From Nitrosopumilaceae archaeon (lineage in GTDB: Archaea; Thermoproteota; Nitrososphaeria; Nitrososphaerales; Nitrosopumilaceae), in NCBI GenBank assembly GCA_021296165.1, contig JAGWAW010000002.1, positions 1 to 27,379 of the forward strand: DNA of 27,379 nucleotides, read 5' to 3'. This document shows, one piece after another, positions 14,457-22,369 of this stretch (within the stretch, counting starts at the first letter, position 1; every line of letters begins with the position of its first letter). A model generated the notes under the pieces. That model ran no database searches. It was not told the origin of the DNA and worked only from the letters and a program-made list of their open reading frames with translations. The position numbers and the translations under genes were made by a program.

Positions 14457-14731
14457 GCTCTCCCCGATGCCCCGGCATGTGATATAACCCTGCCGTCCAC
14501 TGATTTGTGCATCCCCCGGTCATCCCTAAGCACGGATCATCACACCATGGTCGCATCCTGAGCGTAAAGACCAAGCGGACTTGAGGATGTACCTTGATTC
14601 CTATACTCCCACCGCTAGTGTCGTTTGAGGCGGCTGGGGGGCGACATCGGCCAGTCTTTCAGGCGGAGTACGGCCGTCGACAGCGACGCGGCGGACCCCC
14701 CATCCGACGATGCTCCGACCGCCCTCTGATC
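14457..14731. other. intergenic region upstream of the small peptide
   Basis: Apart from the TATA-like box at 14481-14488, I see nothing firm here. A 68-codon frame (14594-14800, plus) has no motif and runs into the 3' end of the Lrp-like gene. The segment 14741-14762 looks faintly like the 5' part of a Leu/Ser tRNA but lacks a matching acceptor strand. Confidence 0.4.
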
Positions 14732-14738
14732 AAAAAAA
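14732..14738 (-). terminator. T-tract after the Lrp-like gene
   Basis: Seven consecutive T on the minus strand, about 35 nt past the stop codon of the Lrp-like gene and preceded by GGCC-ATTC-GGCC, a short stem. It is a typical archaeal T-tract terminator. Confidence 0.5.
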
Positions 14739-14773
14739 CGGCAGGGTGGCCGAATGGCCGCATACCGTACGCG

Positions 14774-15013
14774 CTACTCCTGCCCCTCTATGCCCATTAG
14801 GGTCAGTGTGGAGCGGATCTTTGGTATCTTCCTGACCTTCCAAGTTATAGTCTCCCGCAGCTTCTCCACCTGCTCGGACTCTACCTTGGCCAATATGTCA
14901 TAGGCACCGAACGTCCCGTGTACTTCCACCACATCGTCCATGGACTTGAGTTCGGATACCACCGACTCCTCTGAACCGAGTTCGCAGTTTATCAGCACGT
15001 ACGCTGTTGCCAT
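14774..15013 (-). CDS. stand-alone Lrp/AsnC effector (RAM) domain protein
   Basis: A 79-residue protein consisting only of the ligand-binding/oligomerisation half of Lrp/AsnC regulators: a betaalphabeta-betaalphabeta domain from ATAYVLINCELGSEESVVSEL through VVEVHGTFGAYDILAKVES to KIRSTLTLMGIE. The DNA-binding HTH is missing. Such proteins sense amino acids or modulate other regulators and enzymes. I chose the ATG at 15013 over the longer frame because the domain begins there. The TATA box at 15051-15058 is 42 nt away, so unlike most genes here it has a leader of about 15-17 nt. That leader contains a 5-codon ORF overlapping the start and a GGTGA upstream. It is downstream of the ASCH gene on the same strand, with its own promoter. 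Confidence 0.85.
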   Translation of the reverse strand: MATAYVLINCELGSEESVVSELKSMDDVVEVHGTFGAYDILAKVESEQVEKLRETITWKVRKIPKIRSTLTLMGIEGQE

Positions 15014-15058
15014 TATTCCTTCACCGCCATGTGTCTGTGTATCGGCCACGATTATAAA
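15013..15058 (-). promoter_or_regulatory. TATA box and 5-codon upstream ORF of the Lrp-like gene
   Basis: The minus-strand TATA-like TTTATAAT (15051-15058) lies 25 nt before an ATG at 15030, where transcription should begin. That ATG opens MAVKE-stop, and its TAA overlaps the main ATG as TAATG (stop 15013-15015, start 15011-15013). A ribosome loading on the leaderless uORF would end exactly on the true start, suggesting coupled reinitiation. Confidence 0.45.
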
Positions 15059-15085
15059 AGTCGTCCGTGCCAGTGGCACACGGTC

Positions 15086-15535
15086 TCAGTGCCGTCCCAC
15101 CCATCGGTATCGGTGATCCTCCTCCACGATCTCCGACACTAGGCGGTCCGTCCCGATGCGGCCGGCCACGTTCACCTCGAATATGCCCGGATATCCCCTC
15201 CAAGGAACGGGGGTAGGGAGCCGGACGGGCTCCTCCAGTACAAAGCCGTACCGGTTGTTCTCAAACCCACTCCCGGCCAGATGGAGGGCGGCATCCGCCC
15301 TGACCTCGGCGGCGTCCGCGTACCTCTTGACGTCGACCAGTCTGACCCGTCCTACGATGGCTCCGGTGACCGGCTCCCTCACCCCCAGCCGGCGGCAGTC
15401 GTCCTCTCTCACCTTGAGCGGAGCGTGCACCAGAAGGTCGCCACGGTGGCGCGTGCTCCACCGGCGCAGCTCGATGCGCTTTGCGCCCGAGACTATTAGG
15501 TCCGCGAACGGCTGCGACACGGATATGCACTTCAA
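15086..15535 (-). CDS. ASCH-domain protein (PUA-like fold)
   Basis: A 149-residue protein matching the ASCH domain, a PUA-related RNA-binding or nucleotide-acting fold. It starts with CISVSQPFADLIVSGAKRIELRRW, the typical ASCH opening with the conserved Q-P, G-x-K and E residues. GDLLVHAP (about residues 34-41) and AIVGRVRLVDV (about 61-71) follow, then a C-terminal extension (FEVNVAGRIG..). The start is the TTG at 15535 because the domain begins immediately after it. Roles suggested for ASCH proteins include RNA binding and amidohydrolysis of modified nucleosides; which applies here is unknown. The TATA box is 62 nt upstream, leaving room for a 12-codon ORF that overlaps the TTG. Confidence 0.8.
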   Translation of the reverse strand: MKCISVSQPFADLIVSGAKRIELRRWSTRHRGDLLVHAPLKVREDDCRRLGVREPVTGAIVGRVRLVDVKRYADAAEVRADAALHLAGSGFENNRYGFVLEEPVRLPTPVPWRGYPGIFEVNVAGRIGTDRLVSEIVEEDHRYRWVGRH

Positions 15536-15600
15536 GCTGGTACCCCGTCCAGATTCTGGCCCTCGACCATCGCGGGGCGTCCGGCGCGGCCGATTATAAA
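15532..15600 (-). promoter_or_regulatory. TATA box and 12-codon upstream ORF of the ASCH gene
   Basis: The TATA-like TTTATAAT (15593-15600, minus) is centred 27 nt before an ATG at 15570. This ATG opens MVEGQNLDGVPA-stop, whose TGA overlaps the TTG start of the ASCH gene as TTGA (TTG 15533-15535, TGA 15532-15534). This is the same layout as at the neighbouring Lrp-like gene. Confidence 0.45.
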
Positions 15601-15643
15601 CTGCCGCTCGCCCCACCGCGGCAAGCAGGGCGTGATCTGCATC

Positions 15644-15653
15644 TTTTTAAATA
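15644..15653 (+). promoter_or_regulatory. TATA box of the AAA/DUF4143 gene
   Basis: TTTTTAAATA centred about 24 nt before the GTG start at 15673, consistent with a leaderless transcript. The gene is divergent from the ASCH gene. Confidence 0.55.
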
Positions 15654-15672
15654 ACATGTTCTATTTTAGGCG

Positions 15673-17184
15673 GTGGACGTACCCATAGATGTTCGGCGGC
15701 TGAACCCGTGGTGGGACGACCCCGCTGCCGTGGACGGCGACGAGGACATAGTAAGATGGATGCCCACAAAGTACACGCCGGACACCCTGGACGATGTGGC
15801 ACACGAGTCGGACGGCGCCGTGTACGTGCTGCGGGGCATGCGCCTGGTGGGCAAGACCACTCTGATAAAGATCATGATCAAGAGACTACTGGAGAACGGG
15901 GTGCCGCCGTTGCACATCCTGTACTATGAGTCGGACCAGCCGGAGAGCATACAGGAGGCGGCGGACTACCACGCCAGGATGGCCAACGGTTCCCCCGCTG
16001 CGGGCCGCCGCTACCTCTTTCTGGACGGTGCCGCATCCATTCCCAAGTGGACCGAGCGCATCGGGGACGTCCTCAGGGCGGCCCGGGACTCCATCGTCAC
16101 AGTATCAGGCTACGCCAATGAGATAGGCTACGCCGACGAGGCCGGTATGCGCATACCCGACTTCCGCCGCATAGTGTCCCCGCCCGCAGGCTCCCGCAAG
16201 GGCGTCCACGCCAGGCTCGGTGTACGACGCGGCCGCGACGTTGTTCTGACGCCGATGAGCTTCTTTGAGTCGGCCGTCAGGATAGACAAGGAGATCGGCG
16301 AGTTTGCCCGGAGTACCAGCATGTTCTCGCCACAGGGCCGCCGCGACATATTTGGAAAGCTCATACGGCACGAGATCGACGGGCGCCTGGAGGAGCTGGC
16401 CGGGTACAAGAGGCAGTTGGACAGGGCGCTGGACGTGTACCTGTCCACCGGCGGCATGCCGCACGCCATAGCCGGCTACATCCGCAAGGGACTCTCTTGG
16501 GATCCGCTATACGAGACGCACCTGGACCGGATGCGCGAGGCATGGGATGTGCCGAGAAGGGACCCAGACCTCTTCGTACGCTTCGGGCGCTGGATGGCCA
16601 GCTACGAGGACAACCTCGTCTCCTGGGACAAGCTGGCCAAGGGTACCGGTATCACGCCGCCCCAGATGGTCCTCAACTACGCAAACCTGCTGGAGCGTCT
16701 CTTTGTGCTGCACATCCTGTACCGCCACAAGGACGGGCAGCCTGACACCAGCGCGGCCAAAAAGATCTTCTTTACGGATCCGGCGTACCTGCACATGTTC
16801 AGGTACTCGGCCGACCCCTGGTCCCTGCCCGCCCCGTTGTATGTGCCAGACCACCGGGACAAGGTGCTGGAGGGGGTGGTGGCCACACACCTGATGCGGC
16901 TGGCGCGGTTCATGACCGGCGGCGAGGGCTTTGATCCGCGCCGCTCCATATTCTACTGGACGGACAAAAAGTCCCGACCGGTGGACTTTGTGCTGGACTT
17001 GGGCGGGGACGTTCGCGTCCCCATGAAGGTGCAGACCGGCCACGTGAGCCGACGGGACATGTCCGCCCTGACCAGGTTCCTGAACCAGACCGAGTACGGC
17101 GGCCTGCTCTTGGGGATGGGGGATCTGGGCGAGCAGAGGGACTACCTGACGGTCCCCGCCTCGGTATTTCTCATGCTGGCCTAG
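15673..17184 (+). CDS. AAA_14/DUF4143-type ATPase with degenerate motifs
   Basis: A 503-residue member of the archaeal/bacterial ATPase family that pairs an AAA_14 domain with a C-terminal DUF4143 region. Walker A is GMRLVGKTT (residues 55-63). The Walker B strand is YLFLDGAASI (about 114-123), where the usual DE is DG, so the catalytic glutamate is missing. The C-terminal FYWTDKKSRPVDFVLDLGG..VPMKVQTG matches the nuclease-like end of the family. The expected VDF is kept, but the expected E-x-K reads K-x-Q. The protein may bind ATP yet hydrolyse or cut poorly. Many copies of such genes occur in archaea and their role is largely unknown. The start is the GTG at 15673. It converges on the VWA gene with a 6-bp gap. 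Confidence 0.8.
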   Translation: MDVPIDVRRLNPWWDDPAAVDGDEDIVRWMPTKYTPDTLDDVAHESDGAVYVLRGMRLVGKTTLIKIMIKRLLENGVPPLHILYYESDQPESIQEAADYHARMANGSPAAGRRYLFLDGAASIPKWTERIGDVLRAARDSIVTVSGYANEIGYADEAGMRIPDFRRIVSPPAGSRKGVHARLGVRRGRDVVLTPMSFFESAVRIDKEIGEFARSTSMFSPQGRRDIFGKLIRHEIDGRLEELAGYKRQLDRALDVYLSTGGMPHAIAGYIRKGLSWDPLYETHLDRMREAWDVPRRDPDLFVRFGRWMASYEDNLVSWDKLAKGTGITPPQMVLNYANLLERLFVLHILYRHKDGQPDTSAAKKIFFTDPAYLHMFRYSADPWSLPAPLYVPDHRDKVLEGVVATHLMRLARFMTGGEGFDPRRSIFYWTDKKSRPVDFVLDLGGDVRVPMKVQTGHVSRRDMSALTRFLNQTEYGGLLLGMGDLGEQRDYLTVPASVFLMLA

Positions 17185-17190
17185 GCGCGC

Positions 17191-18750
17191 TCACTCCCCG
17201 GCATCCAGTATGCCCAGCACCTTGCGGGGTATGTCCTGGAGGCGGCTGGTGGCCAGGGTGCGCTCGTACCCCAGCCTCTTGAGATTGGAGGCGATGGTGG
17301 TGGCGCGGGATGTGCCCGGCCCCAGGCCCAGCGCCACCATCCTTATGCCCCGGGATCGCACGGACCTGATTATCTCCCGGACCGCCGCCGGATCAGAGGG
17401 TTCGCCGTCGGTCAGCGTCAGGAATATGTCCGGCCTCCGGGCCTGCAGCGCGGGCAGCATCTTCTGGTATACTTGGGCCAGGGGCGTGGAGCCGTTGGCC
17501 ACTATCCCGGCCAGGCGCCGGGCGTGCACGCGCCCCCACCCGGACTCCTCGTTCTTTATGAGCCAGCAGACCACCTCCCTGTCCACCGTGCTGAACGCGT
17601 ACGCGGCAAACCGCACGTCCAGATACGCGAGCACCTCGCAGAGGCCCAGGGTGGCCTTCTTGTAGCCGACCGCGTCGGCAGATATGCTGGATGAGTGGTC
17701 CAGCAGTATGACGACGCTGCTCTTAATGGAGCGGCGCGCGTCGGTTATGAACGGCTCGTGCCCGTCCAGGTAACTCTCCACGTCCAGCTCGTCGCCGGAG
17801 CGGCGGTGCACCTCGCTGTACCCGTTCTTCCATCTCCGGAACCGGGTCTTGAGACCGCCGATGAGATCCGCGTCGTATATGGCCGACTCGTCCACCCCCT
17901 CGGAGGCCGGCGTGCGGATACCACCCATGCCGGGTACCGAGTCCTTCTTCTCGTGTATGAGGGCCTCCTCGTTGACGGTGCGGTACTCGCCGGATACGGA
18001 CTCGCCGGCCAGCACCGCGGCGGGATCCGTCCGGCCAAAGTCCCCCTCCCGGTTCTTCTGGACGGCCCCCAGAAACCGGGTCACGTCCCGGCGGTTTACG
18101 GGCATGTCCTGGCGCACGAACGGCAGGGACACCGGCACGGTCTGCAGCGAGTCTATGTCCAGGATGCGGATTATCTCGCCGGCCCTCTTCTCCATCCAGT
18201 CGGTGCCCAGATCCCCCTCCAGGGCTGCCCGCACCGCCTTCCCGGCCGCCCGGGAGGCGCGCAAAACCCTCTGGAAGTGGCCGGACTGCACCTCGCCCCG
18301 AAAGGCGCCGAACATGAAGTGCTGGTAGAACGCCTCCAGTATCTTGGCCCTGCCGTACACCTGCGTCAGCGGAGGCCGGGAGAGGAACCTGTAGGTCTGG
18401 CAGAACATGATCTCGTTGTCCATGCCCCTCCACATCCGGCGGCCCAGCGACTCCACCCTTCTCTCCTCCAGCATGTCCAGAACGAACCCGAAGGCGTGGT
18501 CCCGGCTCAGTATGCGCCGGCAGAAGCGCACCTTCATGGACTCGTACCACAGGTCCATCCGGAACTGCCTGTATCTGGCAAAGTCGTCCCCGGGCCTCCT
18601 CTCCACCGGGAACAGTATGATGCGGTTCTCGGTCAGGCGGGTGCGGGTTCCGGTCTTCTCGGAAAAGTCCACGCCGATGCGGGTGTTCCCCGACCACCGG
18701 CGGGCCAGGAAGGACCCGATCTCCGAGAAGGACTGCGCCGTGCGGGCCAT
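17191..18750 (-). CDS. VWA-domain protein (CoxE/NorD/CobT-like)
   Basis: A 519-residue protein with a C-terminal von Willebrand A domain (about 343-515). The metal site is complete: DHSSS at 351-355, the threonine in GSTPL at about 422, and D448 in LTDGEP. The 340-residue N-terminal region is helical and charged and matches no fold I can name. Such proteins partner MoxR-type ATPases to insert metals, activate enzymes or remodel complexes. The ATG at 18750 follows the MoxR stop with no gap (TAG-ATG), so the two are made together. It lacks signal or membrane segments and should be cytosolic. The client protein is not apparent in the neighbourhood. Confidence 0.85.
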   Translation of the reverse strand: MARTAQSFSEIGSFLARRWSGNTRIGVDFSEKTGTRTRLTENRIILFPVERRPGDDFARYRQFRMDLWYESMKVRFCRRILSRDHAFGFVLDMLEERRVESLGRRMWRGMDNEIMFCQTYRFLSRPPLTQVYGRAKILEAFYQHFMFGAFRGEVQSGHFQRVLRASRAAGKAVRAALEGDLGTDWMEKRAGEIIRILDIDSLQTVPVSLPFVRQDMPVNRRDVTRFLGAVQKNREGDFGRTDPAAVLAGESVSGEYRTVNEEALIHEKKDSVPGMGGIRTPASEGVDESAIYDADLIGGLKTRFRRWKNGYSEVHRRSGDELDVESYLDGHEPFITDARRSIKSSVVILLDHSSSISADAVGYKKATLGLCEVLAYLDVRFAAYAFSTVDREVVCWLIKNEESGWGRVHARRLAGIVANGSTPLAQVYQKMLPALQARRPDIFLTLTDGEPSDPAAVREIIRSVRSRGIRMVALGLGPGTSRATTIASNLKRLGYERTLATSRLQDIPRKVLGILDAGE

Positions 18751-19539
18751 CTACCCGAACATGGAGGTTATGATGTCTTTTACTTTCTGGTACTCCATCT
18801 CGCCCCACTGGGAGTATACGTTGCCGAAGACCATCCGGGCGGCCCGCTCGGCATCGGCGCCCGAGTCCAATAAAATGCCAAAGGCGATGGTCTCGCGGAT
18901 GCTGGGCGAGTAGAAGAGCTCCTCGACGGCGGCTGCCTGCCGCAGTATGTTGGCCAGCCGGACGCCCTGCAGCACGGCCTCCCTGTGATTCCCGGAGGTG
19001 TGCCTGTCCACTATGTCGCACTCTGTATCCTCGGGGGGGTACTCCAGCCGGATCCTCACAGGAAACCTGCTCAGCAGCTGGGGCGGGAGCTCCTTGGTGC
19101 CTGAGTGGGAGAGGGGGTTTATGGTGCCGACCACGAACCACCCGTTCTGCGCCCGTATCGTCTCGCCGGAGGACTCCTTGAGTATGATCTGGCGCCGGTC
19201 GTCCAGCGACTCGTCCAGCCGTATGAGAACGTCGGCCTCGGCGGCGTTGAGCTCGTCCAGGTACAGCATGCTGCCGCTCCTCATGGACCGCACCAGCAGG
19301 CCCTCGGCGAAGCCGACGGTCCCGTTGTCCAGCGTCTTGGTGCCCACGAGGTGGCTCTCCCGGGTCCGGAGGCTGAAGTTTATGGACTCCAGGTTGGCTC
19401 CCACATGGTCGGCGAACCGGCGCACCAGGGTGGTCTTGCCGGTCCCCTTGGGGCCAATCACCAGCACGAAGAGGCCCGCCTTGTAGGCCCTCTCCAGTAT
19501 GCCTATGGAGTCGTTCCAGTCCAGGTATGTGGGCTCCAT
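18751..19539 (-). CDS. MoxR/CbbQ-type AAA+ ATPase
   Basis: A 262-residue AAA+ chaperone-like ATPase. It shows Walker A GPKGTGKTT (29-37), Walker B MLYLDELN (91-98), sensor 1 GTINP (138-142) and the arginine finger in LLSRFP (about 155-160). Size and motif spacing fit the MoxR/CbbQ/NorQ/GvpN group, which works with VWA proteins. I chose the ATG at 19539 (MEPTYLDWND) because the family starts here and a TATA-like box lies 29 nt upstream; the long in-frame extension upstream is not conserved. It is the first gene of a two-gene operon with the VWA gene. Confidence 0.9.
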   Translation of the reverse strand: MEPTYLDWNDSIGILERAYKAGLFVLVIGPKGTGKTTLVRRFADHVGANLESINFSLRTRESHLVGTKTLDNGTVGFAEGLLVRSMRSGSMLYLDELNAAEADVLIRLDESLDDRRQIILKESSGETIRAQNGWFVVGTINPLSHSGTKELPPQLLSRFPVRIRLEYPPEDTECDIVDRHTSGNHREAVLQGVRLANILRQAAAVEELFYSPSIRETIAFGILLDSGADAERAARMVFGNVYSQWGEMEYQKVKDIITSMFG

Positions 19540-19563
19540 TGTATGGGGGGCGCCCTCCCTGCA

Positions 19564-19572
19564 AATTATATG
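19564..19572 (-). promoter_or_regulatory. TATA box of the MoxR-VWA operon
   Basis: Minus strand CATATAATT centred 29 nt before the ATG at 19539, in an otherwise GC-rich gap. It sets the short start for the ATPase. Confidence 0.55.
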
Positions 19573-19649
19573 TAGCCGTCGGGCTGTATGCGTTCCCAGG
19601 ATCGGGGACGCGCGGCCGGGTATGTGTACTGGGATCGTGTGCCGGCGTG

Positions 19650-21989
19650 TCAGGGCGGCGCGTACGCGGTGATGGTATCGTCGGCCAGGGAGTACCTGCC
19701 TATCTCCGCCCACCCATCCCCTACGGCGCGCCAGACAGCATAGTCGGCGGAGGCTAGGTCCCCGGCCTCGTTCAGGATTATGTCCCCGATGGCGCCGCGG
19801 TAGCCGGCCGCCACCCCGCCCAGTGCCGACCTGAGTTCTGCCGCGTCGGTTGTTCCCGCATGCAGTATCGAGAGGCCTACCAGCCAGGCCGCGTCGTACG
19901 AGGGGTAGACGTACGCGCTGACGGCCTGTCCGAACATGTCCGAGATATGCGCCTGGACGCGCCCGTGGAGGCGGCCGGGGTCCTCCGTTATCTGCACGGC
20001 GGTGAGTCCGACCCCCTCGGCCCACTCGGCCAGGCCGCCCTCCACCAGCTCGGCGCGCCCCGCCACCGTCTCGGAGCCGAACCACCGCACGCTCGACAGA
20101 ATGTCATGGGATGATGCGGCCCGGGCTATCTCTGTCGACTCCGAATGCGATATCATGAGGACGGCTACCCTGTCGGCCCCGTGCTCGCCGACCAGCGCCT
20201 CTACCTCGGACGCCAGCCTGGACGCCTCCGCCGAGAACTCGGTTTGGCCTAGGCCGTATCGGATCCCATCTGCCACTGTGCCTCCGCGATGTGCTACAAA
20301 GTTCTCCGCGACAGTCCTGTGCAGGTCGTCCCCGTAGGGGTCGGCCACCCATATGGGGACCAGCACCCCAACCCCCTCGCTCTCCAGTAGCCTGCCCAGC
20401 GCGACGCCCTGCCGGGAATCGTCGGGTACCAGCCGGTACAGGCTGTCGTCCGCGATGGCCAGGCTCGGGGCAGTGGAGCAGCAGCTGAGCATCGTCATGC
20501 CGTTGGGGTCGGCGTACAGCTTGACCGCCTTGGCGCTGGCGCTGGTTCCCGGCCCCAGTATGATGTCTATTCCACGCTGGTGCATCTCTTCGGCCAGCTG
20601 CAGGGCTCGGACAGGATCGGCGAGCGGATCTTCTGCGACGAGGACCATCCTCCAGTCCGCGCCTATCCCATTCAGAAATGCGTTAAAGTCTTCGGCCCCC
20701 AGCCGCGTGGCGGCCAAGGTGGCTCCCCGGGAGCCGTTGTCGATCGGAAGCAGCACGCCAACCTCCACCTCGCCGCTGGGCTGTCCGGGTGCGGTAAGCA
20801 GGTCATGCTCCCCCAGGTATGTCGTCTTGGCCCTCCAAGTGTTATCCTCCACGGACCATACGGCATAGTCGTGCAGGTCCAGGTCCCCGGCTCCGTCCAG
20901 CCGGGCGGAGCTCATAGCCCCCGTATATTGGCTGGCCACCCCGGGAAGGGCGGCCTTTACCGCAGGAGTGTCGGCGCCGCCGGCGGCCTCTATGGCCTTG
21001 CCTACGACCCACACCGCGTCATATGCCGGGTAGATATACGGCGAGATATCCTCGCCAAAGTCCGCCGCCACGGCATTCCTTACATACGCGCCCCGCTCTC
21101 CGTTGGAGACGAAGGGCTGCACGGCCCGAAACTCCACCTCTGTTAGAAATCCTACAGACACCTCATCGTCCAGCAGGGCGCCGCTCTGGGCCGCGGACCC
21201 ATCGCCGTACCATCTAACACTCTTCAGCTGATCGTACTGGGCGGCGGCTCGTATTATGGCTTCCACCTCGTCGAAGCCTATCACCAGTACCGCCACCCTG
21301 TCGGCGCCATACGTCTCGGAGGCCTCGGCGACGTACTTGTTCAGCAGCTGGACCTCCAGCGAATGCTCCGGGGTAGTGGGATCATACCGCACGCCCACCT
21401 GGACAATGCCGCCCCGGCCCTCAAAGTCTCTAGCCGCCGCGTCCCTGAGTCCGTTCCCGTAGGAGTCGCCCCTCCAGAACGGCACCAGGACTCGTACGCC
21501 GTCACTGTCCAGCAGTTTTCCCAGGGCTTGGCCCTGTCCGGCGTCGTTGGGGGCCAGCCGGAATACTGCGTCGCCGGGTATGGCCAGGTTTGGGGCCGTG
21601 GATGATGGGCTGACCAGAAGCATGCCGTTGGCGTTCACATAGTCTATAATTCGCTCCAGACCGGCGCTGGTGTCGGGGCCGATCACGATATCTATGCCCC
21701 GGGAGTTCATGGATAGTATGCTGTCCAAGGCGACATCCGGATCTGTCTGGACATCCTCCAGTACCCACTCCAGGGACCACAGGGCACCGCTCTGGTTCAG
21801 GTACGCGTTGAAGTCGTCGACGGCCAGTCTGGCCGCCGCGTCCATCTGGCCGCCGCTGGAGCTGCTACTCCCCGACAGCGAGAGCAGCCCACCGATTTGT
21901 ATCGTTCCCGTCGGGCCGTCGGCGGCAACGCAGCCGGGTATTACCGCGAGCATCCCCGCCGTGAGTATTGCCACAAAAAGCCTGTTCAA
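19650..21989 (-). CDS. lipoprotein with two tandem Leu/Ile/Val-type binding domains
   Basis: A 779-residue exported protein. The first 20 residues are a signal peptide ending in a lipobox (VIPGC, Cys20), so it is probably lipid-anchored outside the membrane. Two homologous type I periplasmic-binding modules follow: about 28-395 (IQIGGLLSLSG.., IDIVIGPDTSAG, VSPSSTAPNLAIPGD) and 406-779 (VEVGVLLPIDNG.., IDIILGPGTSAS, SCCSTAPSLAIADD). Each carries the usual AVDDFNAYLN / GAEDFNAFLN helix. These bind branched-chain amino acids, amides or urea for ABC transport or sensing. No permease or ATPase genes are near. The start is the TTG at 21989, with a TATA box 29 nt upstream. It lies on the same strand as the MoxR operon, with its own promoter. 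Confidence 0.88.
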   Translation of the reverse strand: MNRLFVAILTAGMLAVIPGCVAADGPTGTIQIGGLLSLSGSSSSSGGQMDAAARLAVDDFNAYLNQSGALWSLEWVLEDVQTDPDVALDSILSMNSRGIDIVIGPDTSAGLERIIDYVNANGMLLVSPSSTAPNLAIPGDAVFRLAPNDAGQGQALGKLLDSDGVRVLVPFWRGDSYGNGLRDAAARDFEGRGGIVQVGVRYDPTTPEHSLEVQLLNKYVAEASETYGADRVAVLVIGFDEVEAIIRAAAQYDQLKSVRWYGDGSAAQSGALLDDEVSVGFLTEVEFRAVQPFVSNGERGAYVRNAVAADFGEDISPYIYPAYDAVWVVGKAIEAAGGADTPAVKAALPGVASQYTGAMSSARLDGAGDLDLHDYAVWSVEDNTWRAKTTYLGEHDLLTAPGQPSGEVEVGVLLPIDNGSRGATLAATRLGAEDFNAFLNGIGADWRMVLVAEDPLADPVRALQLAEEMHQRGIDIILGPGTSASAKAVKLYADPNGMTMLSCCSTAPSLAIADDSLYRLVPDDSRQGVALGRLLESEGVGVLVPIWVADPYGDDLHRTVAENFVAHRGGTVADGIRYGLGQTEFSAEASRLASEVEALVGEHGADRVAVLMISHSESTEIARAASSHDILSSVRWFGSETVAGRAELVEGGLAEWAEGVGLTAVQITEDPGRLHGRVQAHISDMFGQAVSAYVYPSYDAAWLVGLSILHAGTTDAAELRSALGGVAAGYRGAIGDIILNEAGDLASADYAVWRAVGDGWAEIGRYSLADDTITAYAPP

Positions 21990-22014
21990 CGTGCTACGCC
22001 GTCTTGTCAGTGTG

Positions 22015-22022
22015 TATTAAAA
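22015..22022 (-). promoter_or_regulatory. TATA box of the binding-protein gene
   Basis: Minus strand TTTTAATA centred 29 nt before the TTG at 21989. The same A/T block could also face the small plus-strand ORF at 22058. Confidence 0.55.
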
Positions 22023-22057
22023 CATGTCTCGGAGGCTCTCTCTACAAGAATGGGTCC

Positions 22058-22264
22058 ATGTTGCTGACACATGACGCAACTAAGAAAGACAAATTCTCCA
22101 ACCCTATACCTGTTAAATCTAAATACTGGTATGAAGGTGCAAGAGATGTACCGAATCACAAGCGCGACTTTCTCAATATCGTAGACCATGTCAACTGTAC
22201 TAGGCAGTCCAACTTGAATCCCAATGACTTTAAACTGAAAATTTATTCCAAAGATAGGGACTAA
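22058..22264 (+). CDS. small hypothetical ORF in AT-rich patch (uncertain)
   Basis: A 68-codon frame from an ATG at 22058, strongly AT-rich and polar, with KSKYWYEGARDVPNHKRDF in its middle and a KLKIYSKDRD end. It reads like a protein or a protein fragment, but I know no family. A GGAGGC at 22031 is too far away to be a ribosome site. The TATA-like block at 22015-22022 is 40 nt upstream. Its composition contrasts with the neighbours, so it may be a remnant of transferred DNA. Confidence 0.3.
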   Translation: MLLTHDATKKDKFSNPIPVKSKYWYEGARDVPNHKRDFLNIVDHVNCTRQSNLNPNDFKLKIYSKDRD

Positions 22265-22369
22265 TACTAATTGACTTGGCTTCCATGCCTGTCATGATAG
22301 CATTGCACAATTTGTACGACGGCCTTCTCCGTACTATGCATCAGGCTGTCATCCAGACCACAATGTCCT

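Noticed and set aside
14741..14785. Possible tRNA (Leu/Ser-like 5' end GCAGGGTGGCCGAATGG)
   Set aside because: No complementary acceptor strand, no T-arm GTTCRA and no CCA-side match nearby; it also overlaps the 3' end of the Lrp-like gene.
17723..19564. 613-codon minus-strand frame across the MoxR and VWA genes
   Set aside because: It is an alternate-frame shadow rich in Arg/Gly/Pro; the MoxR and VWA frames carry intact motifs and coupled starts.
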